A DNA stretch of 41,578 nt from Collinsella sp. AF02-46-1 (lineage in GTDB: Bacteria; Actinomycetota; Coriobacteriia; Coriobacteriales; Coriobacteriaceae): positions 1 through 41,578 of the forward strand of contig NZ_QSBV01000019.1 of NCBI RefSeq assembly GCF_003465825.1. The letters are read 5' to 3'. The notes beneath the pieces were generated by a model, which worked only from the letters and a program-made list of their open reading frames with translations, was not told where the DNA came from and searched no databases. A program made the translations under genes and the position numbers. Shown here in pieces: positions 15,551-22,402 of this stretch; the stretch's first letter is position 1; every line of letters begins with the position of its first letter.

Positions 15551-16471
15551 TTACAGGAGACCGTTGTCCTGGAGGACCTTCTTAATCGCCTCGACGTTCT
15601 CGCCGGTCATGGCCTTCACCGGGCGCGGCATGGTCGGGCTGTCGAAGATGCCCATGAGATTCATAGCGGTCTTGAAGGCACCAACGCCGCCGGCATAGCC
15701 CTGAACGCCCGAGGTGACATCCCAGATGTGGGAGATCTCGTTGAGGCGATCCTGCTCGGCCTTGACGGTAGCCCAGTCGCCGGCCTGAGCGGCCTTCCAC
15801 TGACGCACGTAGCCCTCGGGCTCAACGTTGGCGAGACCCGGGACGGAACCGTCGGCGCCACCGAGGTAGGCGCCGTCGACAACAACCTCGTGACCGGTGA
15901 GGATGCTCATCGGGTGGCCGTTCTTCTCGTTCTCCTGAACGAGATAGCGGAACGAGATGTCATCGCCCGAGGAATCCTTGACGCCGGCCAGGACGCCCTC
16001 GGCGCCGAGCTTGGCAAGGAGCTTCCAGGGGAGCTTGGTGTGGACGCACACGGGGATGTCGTAGGCAAAGATGGGCAGGTCGAGTTCCTCGTGCAGGATG
16101 CGGAAGTGCTCCTCGACCTCGGTCATGCCCTGCAGGGCATAGAACGGGCAGGTGGCGACAAGCGCGTCGGCGCCCAGCTCCTGGGCGACCTTGCCGTGCT
16201 CGATCATGCGCTCGGTCTCGGTGTCGATGATGCCGACCAGAACAGGCACGCGGTGATCGACGATGCGCACGGCCTCGGCGATGATCTGACGACGACGCTC
16301 GTCGGTGGAGAAGACGACCTCGCCCGAGGAGCCCAGGAAGAACAGGCCATCGACGCCGGCATCGATCATGCGGTTGATGCTGCGCTCAAAGGAAGCAACG
16401 TCGAGCTGGTGGTCTTCGGTATCGGGAACAACAACGGGAGGGATAACGCCGGTGAATTTCTGAGTTGCCAC
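15551..16471 (-). CDS. nanA: N-acetylneuraminate lyase (DHDPS/NAL superfamily aldolase)
   Basis: Cleaves N-acetylneuraminate to ManNAc and pyruvate through a Schiff base. The 306-residue (beta/alpha)8 protein has GSSGE (47-51), Tyr137 in IFAYDIP and Lys165 in LAGVKDSSGD. The Tyr/Lys numbers coincide with those known for E. coli NanA rather than with the shorter dihydrodipicolinate synthases. The start is GTG at 16471, preceded by AAGGAG at 6 nt; the longer frame to 16555 has no ribosome-binding site. Context with nanK and nanE supports the call, but another pyruvate aldolase of this superfamily cannot be fully excluded. Confidence 0.88.
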   Translation of the reverse strand: MATQKFTGVIPPVVVPDTEDHQLDVASFERSINRMIDAGVDGLFFLGSSGEVVFSTDERRRQIIAEAVRIVDHRVPVLVGIIDTETERMIEHGKVAQELGADALVATCPFYALQGMTEVEEHFRILHEELDLPIFAYDIPVCVHTKLPWKLLAKLGAEGVLAGVKDSSGDDISFRYLVQENEKNGHPMSILTGHEVVVDGAYLGGADGSVPGLANVEPEGYVRQWKAAQAGDWATVKAEQDRLNEISHIWDVTSGVQGYAGGVGAFKTAMNLMGIFDSPTMPRPVKAMTGENVEAIKKVLQDNGLL

Positions 16472-16539
16472 AAGAATCTCCTTAGTTGTCTGGCGGGCGA
16501 CCCTATGCCACCCACTCTTGTTGGCAGTGTCCAGGCCGT

Positions 16540-17391
16540 CTAGGCCAAAGAACACGGGTAGAACGTTTGGTTAAAGAAGTCGACGACTTCGTTTTCGAAC
16601 GCATTGATGCGCTCGTGAGCGTATTTGGCATAGATGATATGCCTCCGGTCACACTCAAGACCGTTGAACACGGCAAACTGGCCCTTGGGGTCGCTCACGG
16701 TATCCATGAGCGAAGTGCCCATGAGCACCGAGCCGCGCACCCGAGACGACAGCGCCTCGAGGCCACCGGGCAGCGGGTTGGCAACCGCCGTGCAGGCGAG
16801 GCCCTGCTCATCCAGAGCAGAAACCGCCAGCGCGACTCCGCCGCCAAGGCCCTCGCCCCATGCAAAGATGCGGTCGGGGTCCATGCCATCAAGATTGCGC
16901 GCAACCTTCGCCATCGCGCAACCCCAACGGACGCGCTCGACAAAAGCGGTCGAATCAATCCCCCGCTGCAGGTCGTCCGCACCAGCAACATCGTCATCCA
17001 GCGCGAGGACGGCATACCCCATGGCGGTAAATCTCGTCATGTGATGCCAGCCTCGCACAGGCCGATCAATGTCGTGGAACATCAGGCACAGCGGCACGCG
17101 CTCAGATACTCGGGCACGACCGACAGGCTCAATCAAACGAGCGTGGACCGCATCGTCACCGAGTTCAAAGGAAACCTCCGAGTAACGGGCGCATGGGTTA
17201 ACAAAGTCAATCGCCGTAATGGCCAGGCCTTGAATCTCAAGATTCGAAGCGCATGTCTCTAAATCAGAAACATCTGCTTGGACATCACCGTGCCAGTCCC
17301 GATATTCTGCGAGCCTTGACGAAACCGTTCCAGGAATTCCCACGAGCCCGGGGACTATCAGCTCGTCAACATTGCTCTCGCACTTAGACAT
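16540..17391 (-). CDS. AXE1-type esterase paralogue lacking the catalytic serine
   Basis: A 283-residue alpha/beta-hydrolase-fold protein homologous to the esterase encoded just upstream. The shared C-terminus is clear: QFAVFNGLECDRRH...YAHERINAFENEVVDFF against QFAVYNNLTCDKRH...FGHEEIQDFDDLIIPFF. The nucleophile motif has changed from GASQGGG to GEGLGGG, so Gly181 (codon 16849-16851) stands where the serine should be. The acid Asp and the His are kept. About 50 residues forming the cap region after the nucleophile are missing. GGGAGGGGAGG precedes the ATG, which overlaps the upstream stop by 8 nt. It is probably a pseudoenzyme or a subunit partner. Hydrolase activity should not be assumed. 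Confidence 0.75.
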   Translation of the reverse strand: MSKCESNVDELIVPGLVGIPGTVSSRLAEYRDWHGDVQADVSDLETCASNLEIQGLAITAIDFVNPCARYSEVSFELGDDAVHARLIEPVGRARVSERVPLCLMFHDIDRPVRGWHHMTRFTAMGYAVLALDDDVAGADDLQRGIDSTAFVERVRWGCAMAKVARNLDGMDPDRIFAWGEGLGGGVALAVSALDEQGLACTAVANPLPGGLEALSSRVRGSVLMGTSLMDTVSDPKGQFAVFNGLECDRRHIIYAKYAHERINAFENEVVDFFNQTFYPCSLA

Positions 17392-18361
17392 GAGCCTCCC
17401 CTCCCTCGCAGAAAAACGGAATGATCAGATCATCAAAGTCCTGAATCTCCTCGTGGCCAAAGCCCTCAAAGAACTTATGACGCTTATCGCAGGTCAAGTT
17501 GTTGTAGACCGCAAACTGCGTCGCCGGCGGACAGACGATATCGGCCGTGCCCGTGCCAAACAGAACAGGGCATTTGACCATGGGGGCAAAGTTCTTGGAA
17601 TCGAAGTACGCCAGCTTGGCATAGGCTTCCTCGATACGAGTCGAGTCCTCGTCAAACCAACGCGACCAATAGCGCAGACCCTCGTAGGCAATATCGTCGG
17701 CATCCAGATCCCAAACCAGGCGGAAGTCCGATAAGAAGGGATAGAGGATAGCCGCGCGGTCAACCAAATCGCTATTGAGCGCGCAGGTTGCAATACCCAA
17801 ACCGCCGCCCTGCGATGCGCCGTTCACAAATACGCGGGTAAGATCGATGCCCTCGAGCTCGCGAACGATACGGCACAAAATGCGGATATCCTGGTGTAGG
17901 CGGACATAGTAGAGGTTGGCCGGGTCGCCGTCGATACCGGCGACGATATGGCCCGCGACCGTCGTGCCCTCAAATCCACCAATATCCTCGGAGGGACCAC
18001 CCTGGCCGGGGCAATCGAGGGCGATGAGCGCCATGCCCATGCCCGCAAACGACGCCTGCTCAAACCAGCTGCGGCTCGCACCCGGATATCCATGGAACTG
18101 AAGCACCAACGGCATGGGCTCCTCCGAGACCGGCTTGAGGTACTTGGCATGCAGGCGTGCACCACACATGCCAGTATACCAGAGGTCGAAAAACCGACAG
18201 GTCGCGGAATCCGCAACCGAAGCCGCCTCGATAGCGTAGTCGAGCTCGACGGCGTCGGCCTCGGCCATGCGGTCCTTCCAAAAGAGATCGAAATCCGATG
18301 GACGGGGCATAGCGCCTCGATATTCACCAAATTGCTGTTGTAGCTCTTGAGCACTTGGCAT
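17384..18361 (-). CDS. Acetyl xylan esterase / cephalosporin-C deacetylase family (AXE1) esterase
   Basis: Carbohydrate O-acetyl esterase of the AXE1 family, 325 residues, close to the family length. The oxyanion region is FHGYPGASRSW, the nucleophile Ser183 is in VNGASQGGG, the acid is Asp274 in GTADIVCPP, and His303 is in FGHEEI. There is no signal peptide, so it is cytoplasmic. In a sialic acid cluster the natural substrate is likely O-acetylated sialic acid; this is inference from context, and from memory an AXE1-type esterase also sits in the pneumococcal neuraminidase locus. ATG 18361 is preferred over TTG 18376, which abuts the ribosome-binding site. Confidence 0.85.
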   Translation of the reverse strand: MPSAQELQQQFGEYRGAMPRPSDFDLFWKDRMAEADAVELDYAIEAASVADSATCRFFDLWYTGMCGARLHAKYLKPVSEEPMPLVLQFHGYPGASRSWFEQASFAGMGMALIALDCPGQGGPSEDIGGFEGTTVAGHIVAGIDGDPANLYYVRLHQDIRILCRIVRELEGIDLTRVFVNGASQGGGLGIATCALNSDLVDRAAILYPFLSDFRLVWDLDADDIAYEGLRYWSRWFDEDSTRIEEAYAKLAYFDSKNFAPMVKCPVLFGTGTADIVCPPATQFAVYNNLTCDKRHKFFEGFGHEEIQDFDDLIIPFFCEGGEAHV

Positions 18362-18398
18362 GGCTCGTGAACCCAACCTTTCGAAATCGCAACGGAGG

Positions 18399-18424
18399 TG
18401 CGCCCGGCAAGGGAACCGGGCGCA
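18399..18424 (-). terminator. Hairpin between transporter ATPase and esterase
   Basis: Perfect 9-bp GC-rich stem TGCGCCCGG (18399-18407) / CCGGGCGCA (18416-18424) with an 8-nt loop, 17 nt beyond the ATPase stop. There is no T-run on either strand. It may be a processing or stabilising stem that separates the transporter part of the mRNA from the enzyme part. Confidence 0.5.
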
Positions 18425-18441
18425 CGGGAGGGAAAGCGAGG

Positions 18442-19269
18442 CTACTCGCCGAGCTTGGGATGCAGCAGCGACGGCGCAGCGCCGAGCAGCATCTTGGTGT
18501 AGGGGTCCCGAGGGTGCTGGAAGACCTGCTTGGCCTCGCCCTGCTCGACGATCTTGCCGCCATTCATAACGATGATGTCGTCAGAGATATAGCGGACCGT
18601 CTGGATGTCATGGCTGATGAACACCATGGCCAGGCCGAGCTCCTTCTTAAGGTCGGTCAGCAGGTTCAGAATCTGCGCGCGGACCGAAACGTCCAGAGCC
18701 GAGGTGGGCTCGTCGGCGATGATGGCATCGGGGTTCAGCGACAGGGCACGGGCAATTGCGACGCGCTGGCGCTGGCCGCCCGAAAGCTGGCCGGGAAGAA
18801 CCTCGGCGGCGGAGCTGGGCAGACCGGTGAGCTCCAAGAGCTCCTTGACGCGCTTCTCCTGCTCGGCCTCGGTACCCAGGTTGTGGACGCGCATGGGGTC
18901 GAGCAGCTGCTCGCGAACGACCATGCGGGGGTTGAGCGCCGTGGCCGGGTTCTGGAACACGACCGAGATGACGCGACCCATGTGGCGACGGTCCTCGGCG
19001 GTACGTTTGGTAACGTCCTTGCCCTTAAAGTAGACCTTGCCGCTCGTGGGGGCCTGCAGACCGCACATGACGTTGGCGGTGGTGGACTTACCGCAACCGG
19101 ACTCGCCGACGATGCCGATCGTCTGACCGGGCATGAGCTTAATCGTTACACCCTGGACGGCGTGAACCAGGTTGGGGTGCAGAATCGAGCCGGTACGGGT
19201 CCTAAAGGTGACGTGGACGTCATCAAGGAAGATGATCGGCTCGACGCCGTTGACTGCGGTCTCGCTCAT
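18442..19269 (-). CDS. Dpp/Opp-type ABC transporter ATP-binding protein (Sat-like sialic acid transporter)
   Basis: Cytoplasmic ATPase of the nan-cluster transporter, 275 residues. It has Walker A GESGCGKST (55-63), signature LSGGQRQRVAIARAL, Walker B AIIADE and H-loop SHDIQTV. The protein ends shortly after PYTKMLLGAAPSL and lacks the C-terminal cysteine-containing tail found in the OppF of this same window. GGAGGTGAT precedes the ATG, which directly abuts the stop codon of the fused permease-ATPase (TAGATG). Together with the fused protein it gives the two ATPase domains needed for one transporter. Sialic acid as substrate is inferred from the cluster. Confidence 0.9.
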   Translation of the reverse strand: MSETAVNGVEPIIFLDDVHVTFRTRTGSILHPNLVHAVQGVTIKLMPGQTIGIVGESGCGKSTTANVMCGLQAPTSGKVYFKGKDVTKRTAEDRRHMGRVISVVFQNPATALNPRMVVREQLLDPMRVHNLGTEAEQEKRVKELLELTGLPSSAAEVLPGQLSGGQRQRVAIARALSLNPDAIIADEPTSALDVSVRAQILNLLTDLKKELGLAMVFISHDIQTVRYISDDIIVMNGGKIVEQGEAKQVFQHPRDPYTKMLLGAAPSLLHPKLGE

Positions 19270-21285
19270 CTACATCACCTCCGCGTGAGGGGTCAAACCA
19301 TTTGCCTTGAGCACCTCGTCGGGGAGCTCGGAATAGAAGTGCTCGGTGCCGGGCACGCGCTTGAAGACCGGACGGGTGTCCAGGCCGATGCGCGGATGGC
19401 TCGAGCGGGGCGCGAAGCGATCGCCCTTGGGGAAATCGCGCGGGCTCGGAACGGCGCCGGGCACCTGGTGCAGACGGCCCGAACCGCTCTCGATGGACAG
19501 AACGGAGCCCAGAAGACCGCGGGTGTACTCGTGGATCGGGTTAGTGAGCAGCTCCTTGGTGGGTGCCTGCTCGATGACCTGACCGGCGTACATAACCGTG
19601 ATGTTATGGGCGACCTCGGCGACCAGCGCCAGGTCATGCGAGACGAAGATCATGGCAAAGCCGAGCTTGGCCTGAAGGTCGTTGAGCAGCTTGATGACCT
19701 GCTTCTGGACGGTAACGTCCAGAGCGGTCGTGGGCTCGTCGCAGATGACCAGCTTGGGGTCGCGGGTAAGGGCCATAGCGATCAGAACACGCTGACGCTG
19801 GCCACCGGAAAGCTCATGCGGGTAGCTCTCGAGCGTACGCTTGGGGTCGAGGCCCACGAGCTCCAGGAGTTCCTCGGCGCTGCGGGTGCCGCCGCGCTTG
19901 GTGAGCTGCTTCATCTGGGCAGAGATGAGCATGGAGGGGTTGAGCGAGGACAGGGCGTCCTGATAGACCATAGCGATATCGGTACCGCGCAGGCCGAACC
20001 ACTCCTTCTTGCTCATCTTGAGCAGGTCGCGGCCCTCCCAGAGGACCTCGCCGGAAAGGTGCTCGTCATCGTCGGTCAGGCCCATGATGGCCAGCGTGGT
20101 GATGGACTTACCGCAACCGGACTCGCCGACCAGGCCCATGGTCTGACCAGGACGGACGTCAAAGTTGACATGGTCGACGACATTGATATCGCCGTGGTGC
20201 TCAAACTGAATGCAGAAGTCACGGACCGAGAGAATCGGTTCGACAGACTCGTCGGGCACATGGCGATCGTCACGCTTGAGCTCGACATCGCGCAGGGCGC
20301 CAAGGCGAGCGGAGAGGGACTGGGCCTGCTCCTTGTAGGCGCGAACGGGGTCGGAGACCAGCAGGTCGGCCTCGCGACGCTTGGAGGAATCGGTCGGATC
20401 CAGGGCGGCGGAGGGAGCAGCGGCCATGGCGTCGGTAATGCCCTCGGAGAGGATGTTGAGCGCCAAGCAGGTGATCATGATGGCCAGGCCCGGGAACAAC
20501 GCCTGCCACCAACGGCCGGCGAGCACGCCGCCGCGGGCGTCGGCGAGGATGTTGCCCCAGGTAGCGGTGGGCTCCTGGATACCAGCGCCGATGAAGGTCA
20601 GCGAGGCCTCGAAGATGATGGCGTCGGCGACCAGGGTAACGGTGAAGACCATGATCGGGGCGATGCAGTTACGCAGAACATGCTTGATCAAAATCCACGG
20701 AGCCTTGGCGCCGGAAACGATGACCGCGCGGACATAGTCCTCTCCGTACTCGGACACGATGTTGGCGCGCACGATACGGGCAATCTGCGGAGTGTACATA
20801 AAGCCGATAGCGAAGATGATCGACGGCACGGAGTTGCCCAGGATGGAGACGAAGACGGCCGCGAGGGCGATACCCGGGATAGACATGATGATGTCCAGGA
20901 TACGCATGATCGTCTCGGAAACGGCCTTGCGCGAAACCGCCGCAAGGGCGCCCACGACCGAGCCGCAGACCAGGGCCATGGCAGTGGCGCCAAAGCCGAT
21001 GATCAGCGAGTAACGGCCACCGTAGAGCATACGCGACAGAATGTCGCGACCCTTATCGTCGGTACCGAAGATAAATCCGTTACCGGGAGCCTGGCGAGCC
21101 GTAAAGATCTCGACCGGGCTATAGGGGGCAAGGAGGGGCGCCAGAATCGCAGTCAGGGCGACCAGCACCAGCACGACGGCGGCAATCTTGGAAGACAGCG
21201 TCATCTTCTTCCAACCACCGAGCTTGAGCCCCTTGGAGGCAGCCTTCTCGAGCTGCTCGGTTTGCTTCTCTCGAATCTTTACCAT
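19270..21285 (-). CDS. Fused Dpp/Opp-type permease-ATPase of the Sat-like sialic acid transporter
   Basis: A 671-residue single-chain fusion. Residues 1-290 form an OppC/DppC-type permease, with a first membrane segment at 33-53, FGTDDKGRDILSRMLYGGR at 73-91, and a coupling loop with GAKAPWILIKHVLRN. A charged linker spans about 291-350. Residues 350-600 form an ATPase with GESGCGKS 387-394, LSGGQ 492-496 and LVICDE 512-517. The C-terminal motif usually GCxFxxRCP reads GDRFAPRSS (621-629), so both cysteines are lost. Sat-type sialic acid transporters of the peptide-transporter family are also four-component systems, which matches this arrangement. It starts 3 nt after the permease gene. Confidence 0.9.
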   Translation of the reverse strand: MVKIREKQTEQLEKAASKGLKLGGWKKMTLSSKIAAVVLVLVALTAILAPLLAPYSPVEIFTARQAPGNGFIFGTDDKGRDILSRMLYGGRYSLIIGFGATAMALVCGSVVGALAAVSRKAVSETIMRILDIIMSIPGIALAAVFVSILGNSVPSIIFAIGFMYTPQIARIVRANIVSEYGEDYVRAVIVSGAKAPWILIKHVLRNCIAPIMVFTVTLVADAIIFEASLTFIGAGIQEPTATWGNILADARGGVLAGRWWQALFPGLAIMITCLALNILSEGITDAMAAAPSAALDPTDSSKRREADLLVSDPVRAYKEQAQSLSARLGALRDVELKRDDRHVPDESVEPILSVRDFCIQFEHHGDINVVDHVNFDVRPGQTMGLVGESGCGKSITTLAIMGLTDDDEHLSGEVLWEGRDLLKMSKKEWFGLRGTDIAMVYQDALSSLNPSMLISAQMKQLTKRGGTRSAEELLELVGLDPKRTLESYPHELSGGQRQRVLIAMALTRDPKLVICDEPTTALDVTVQKQVIKLLNDLQAKLGFAMIFVSHDLALVAEVAHNITVMYAGQVIEQAPTKELLTNPIHEYTRGLLGSVLSIESGSGRLHQVPGAVPSPRDFPKGDRFAPRSSHPRIGLDTRPVFKRVPGTEHFYSELPDEVLKANGLTPHAEVM

Positions 21286-21288
21286 AAT

Positions 21289-22245
21289 CTACACCGTCCT
21301 GATGCGCGGGTTGATGAGCAGGTAGAGCATGTCAACCACGATGTTGATGATGATGAAGGCAAGAGCAACGACGATGACGACGCCCTGAACCAGGTTCGCC
21401 TCGTTGCCCTGAACGCCCTGCAGGATCGCGGTGCCCATGCCGGGGAGGTTGAAGATAACCTCGATGACGACGGCGCCGCCCATGAGGTAGCCGATCTTAA
21501 GACCGAGGGTGGTGACCGGGGTGATCAGCGCATTGCGAAGTACGTTGATGCCGACGACGACCTTCTCGGGAACGCCGGCGCCGCGAGCCATACGGACATA
21601 GTCCTTGTCGAGCTCCTCGACCATGGCGGTACGCACGATACGAGTCATCTGGCCCGTCAGCGGAAATGCCAAGGCGACGGCGGGCATGATCATACGTCCC
21701 AGATAGCCAACCGGATTCGTGGTGAAGTGAGGCAGAGCACCCGATGCCGGAAGCACCTTAAGGTAGGAAGAGAACAGCAGGATCAACAGAACGGCAAGCC
21801 AGAACGACGGGGTTGCCAAGCCGGCGATAGAAAATACGCGGATCACTTGATCCGGCCATTTGTCGCGATACAGTGCCGCGATGACGCCGAGTAAAAACGA
21901 AACGACCGCACCGATGGCAAGGCCGATGAAGGTCAGCTGCATCGTGACGGGCAGGGCCGTGGAGATGCGCTTGGCAACGGAGTTGCGAGCAGCACCATAG
22001 GTGCCCATGTCGCCATGAATCAAATCGCCCATATAGCGCACGTAGCGCACGGGCCAGGGGTCGTCCAGACCATACTTCTCATGGTACTCGGCAACCGCCT
22101 CGGGCGAGGCACCGTCACCCAACGCCGTGTAGGCGGGGTCGGTCTTGGAGAACGACATAAGGAAGAACACCAGGACGGTGACGCCCAATGCCATGATCGG
22201 CAGCGCCACAAGACGCCTTCCAATCAAACGTAGCAAGTTGTTCAC
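21289..22245 (-). CDS. Dpp/Opp-type ABC transporter permease (Sat-like sialic acid transporter)
   Basis: OppB/DppB-type inner-membrane permease, 318 residues: first membrane segment about 11-33, an extracytoplasmic loop with PEAVAEYHEKYGLDDPWPVRY, then five more membrane segments. The coupling loop is MARGAGVPEKVVVGINVLRNAL. The start is taken as GTG 22245, preceded by AAAGGGGAG; the ATG-less frame upstream adds 11 unlikely residues. It follows the binding-protein gene after 157 bp containing two hairpins, and is nearly contiguous with the fused permease-ATPase. It pairs with the N-terminal half of that protein to form the channel. Confidence 0.9.
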   Translation of the reverse strand: MNNLLRLIGRRLVALPIMALGVTVLVFFLMSFSKTDPAYTALGDGASPEAVAEYHEKYGLDDPWPVRYVRYMGDLIHGDMGTYGAARNSVAKRISTALPVTMQLTFIGLAIGAVVSFLLGVIAALYRDKWPDQVIRVFSIAGLATPSFWLAVLLILLFSSYLKVLPASGALPHFTTNPVGYLGRMIMPAVALAFPLTGQMTRIVRTAMVEELDKDYVRMARGAGVPEKVVVGINVLRNALITPVTTLGLKIGYLMGGAVVIEVIFNLPGMGTAILQGVQGNEANLVQGVVIVVALAFIIINIVVDMLYLLINPRIRTV

Positions 22246-22285
22246 GTTCTCTCCCCTTTCTTTTGTCGGTAGGACCAACTGGTAT

Positions 22286-22340
22286 ATGAGTACGGATACT
22301 CATTACAAGACCCGGGCGACATCGTTGCCGCCCGGGTCTT
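22286..22340 (-). terminator. Tandem hairpins between binding protein and permease genes
   Basis: A strong 12-bp stem AAGACCCGGGCG (22307-22318) / CGCCCGGGTCTT (22329-22340) is followed, in minus-strand order, by a 7-bp stem ATGAGTA/TACTCAT (22286-22303). The T-run is weak. Its position just after the binding-protein gene suggests 3'-end stabilisation or partial termination, giving excess binding protein over membrane components. Confidence 0.7.
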
Positions 22341-22402
22341 TGTTTCAACTATGAGGATACGGTCCCAACGACCGACATCCTGCATACAGACTCAAGCGAG
22401 CC

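Noticed and set aside
16472..16555. 28-residue N-terminal extension of NanA
   Set aside because: The GTG at 16471 has an ideal ribosome-binding site and gives Tyr137/Lys165 numbering equal to E. coli NanA.
19270..21285. The permease-ATPase fusion as a sequencing error or lost stop codon
   Set aside because: A continuous charged linker of about 60 residues joins complete domains in one frame, and only this arrangement gives the normal two-permease, two-ATPase set together with the neighbouring genes.
18355..21894. Very long plus-strand open frame (about 1,180 codons) opposite the nan transporter genes
   Set aside because: It lies antisense to three clear ABC transporter genes. Its translation is low-complexity and has no recognisable domain, and such frames arise from GC-rich third positions.
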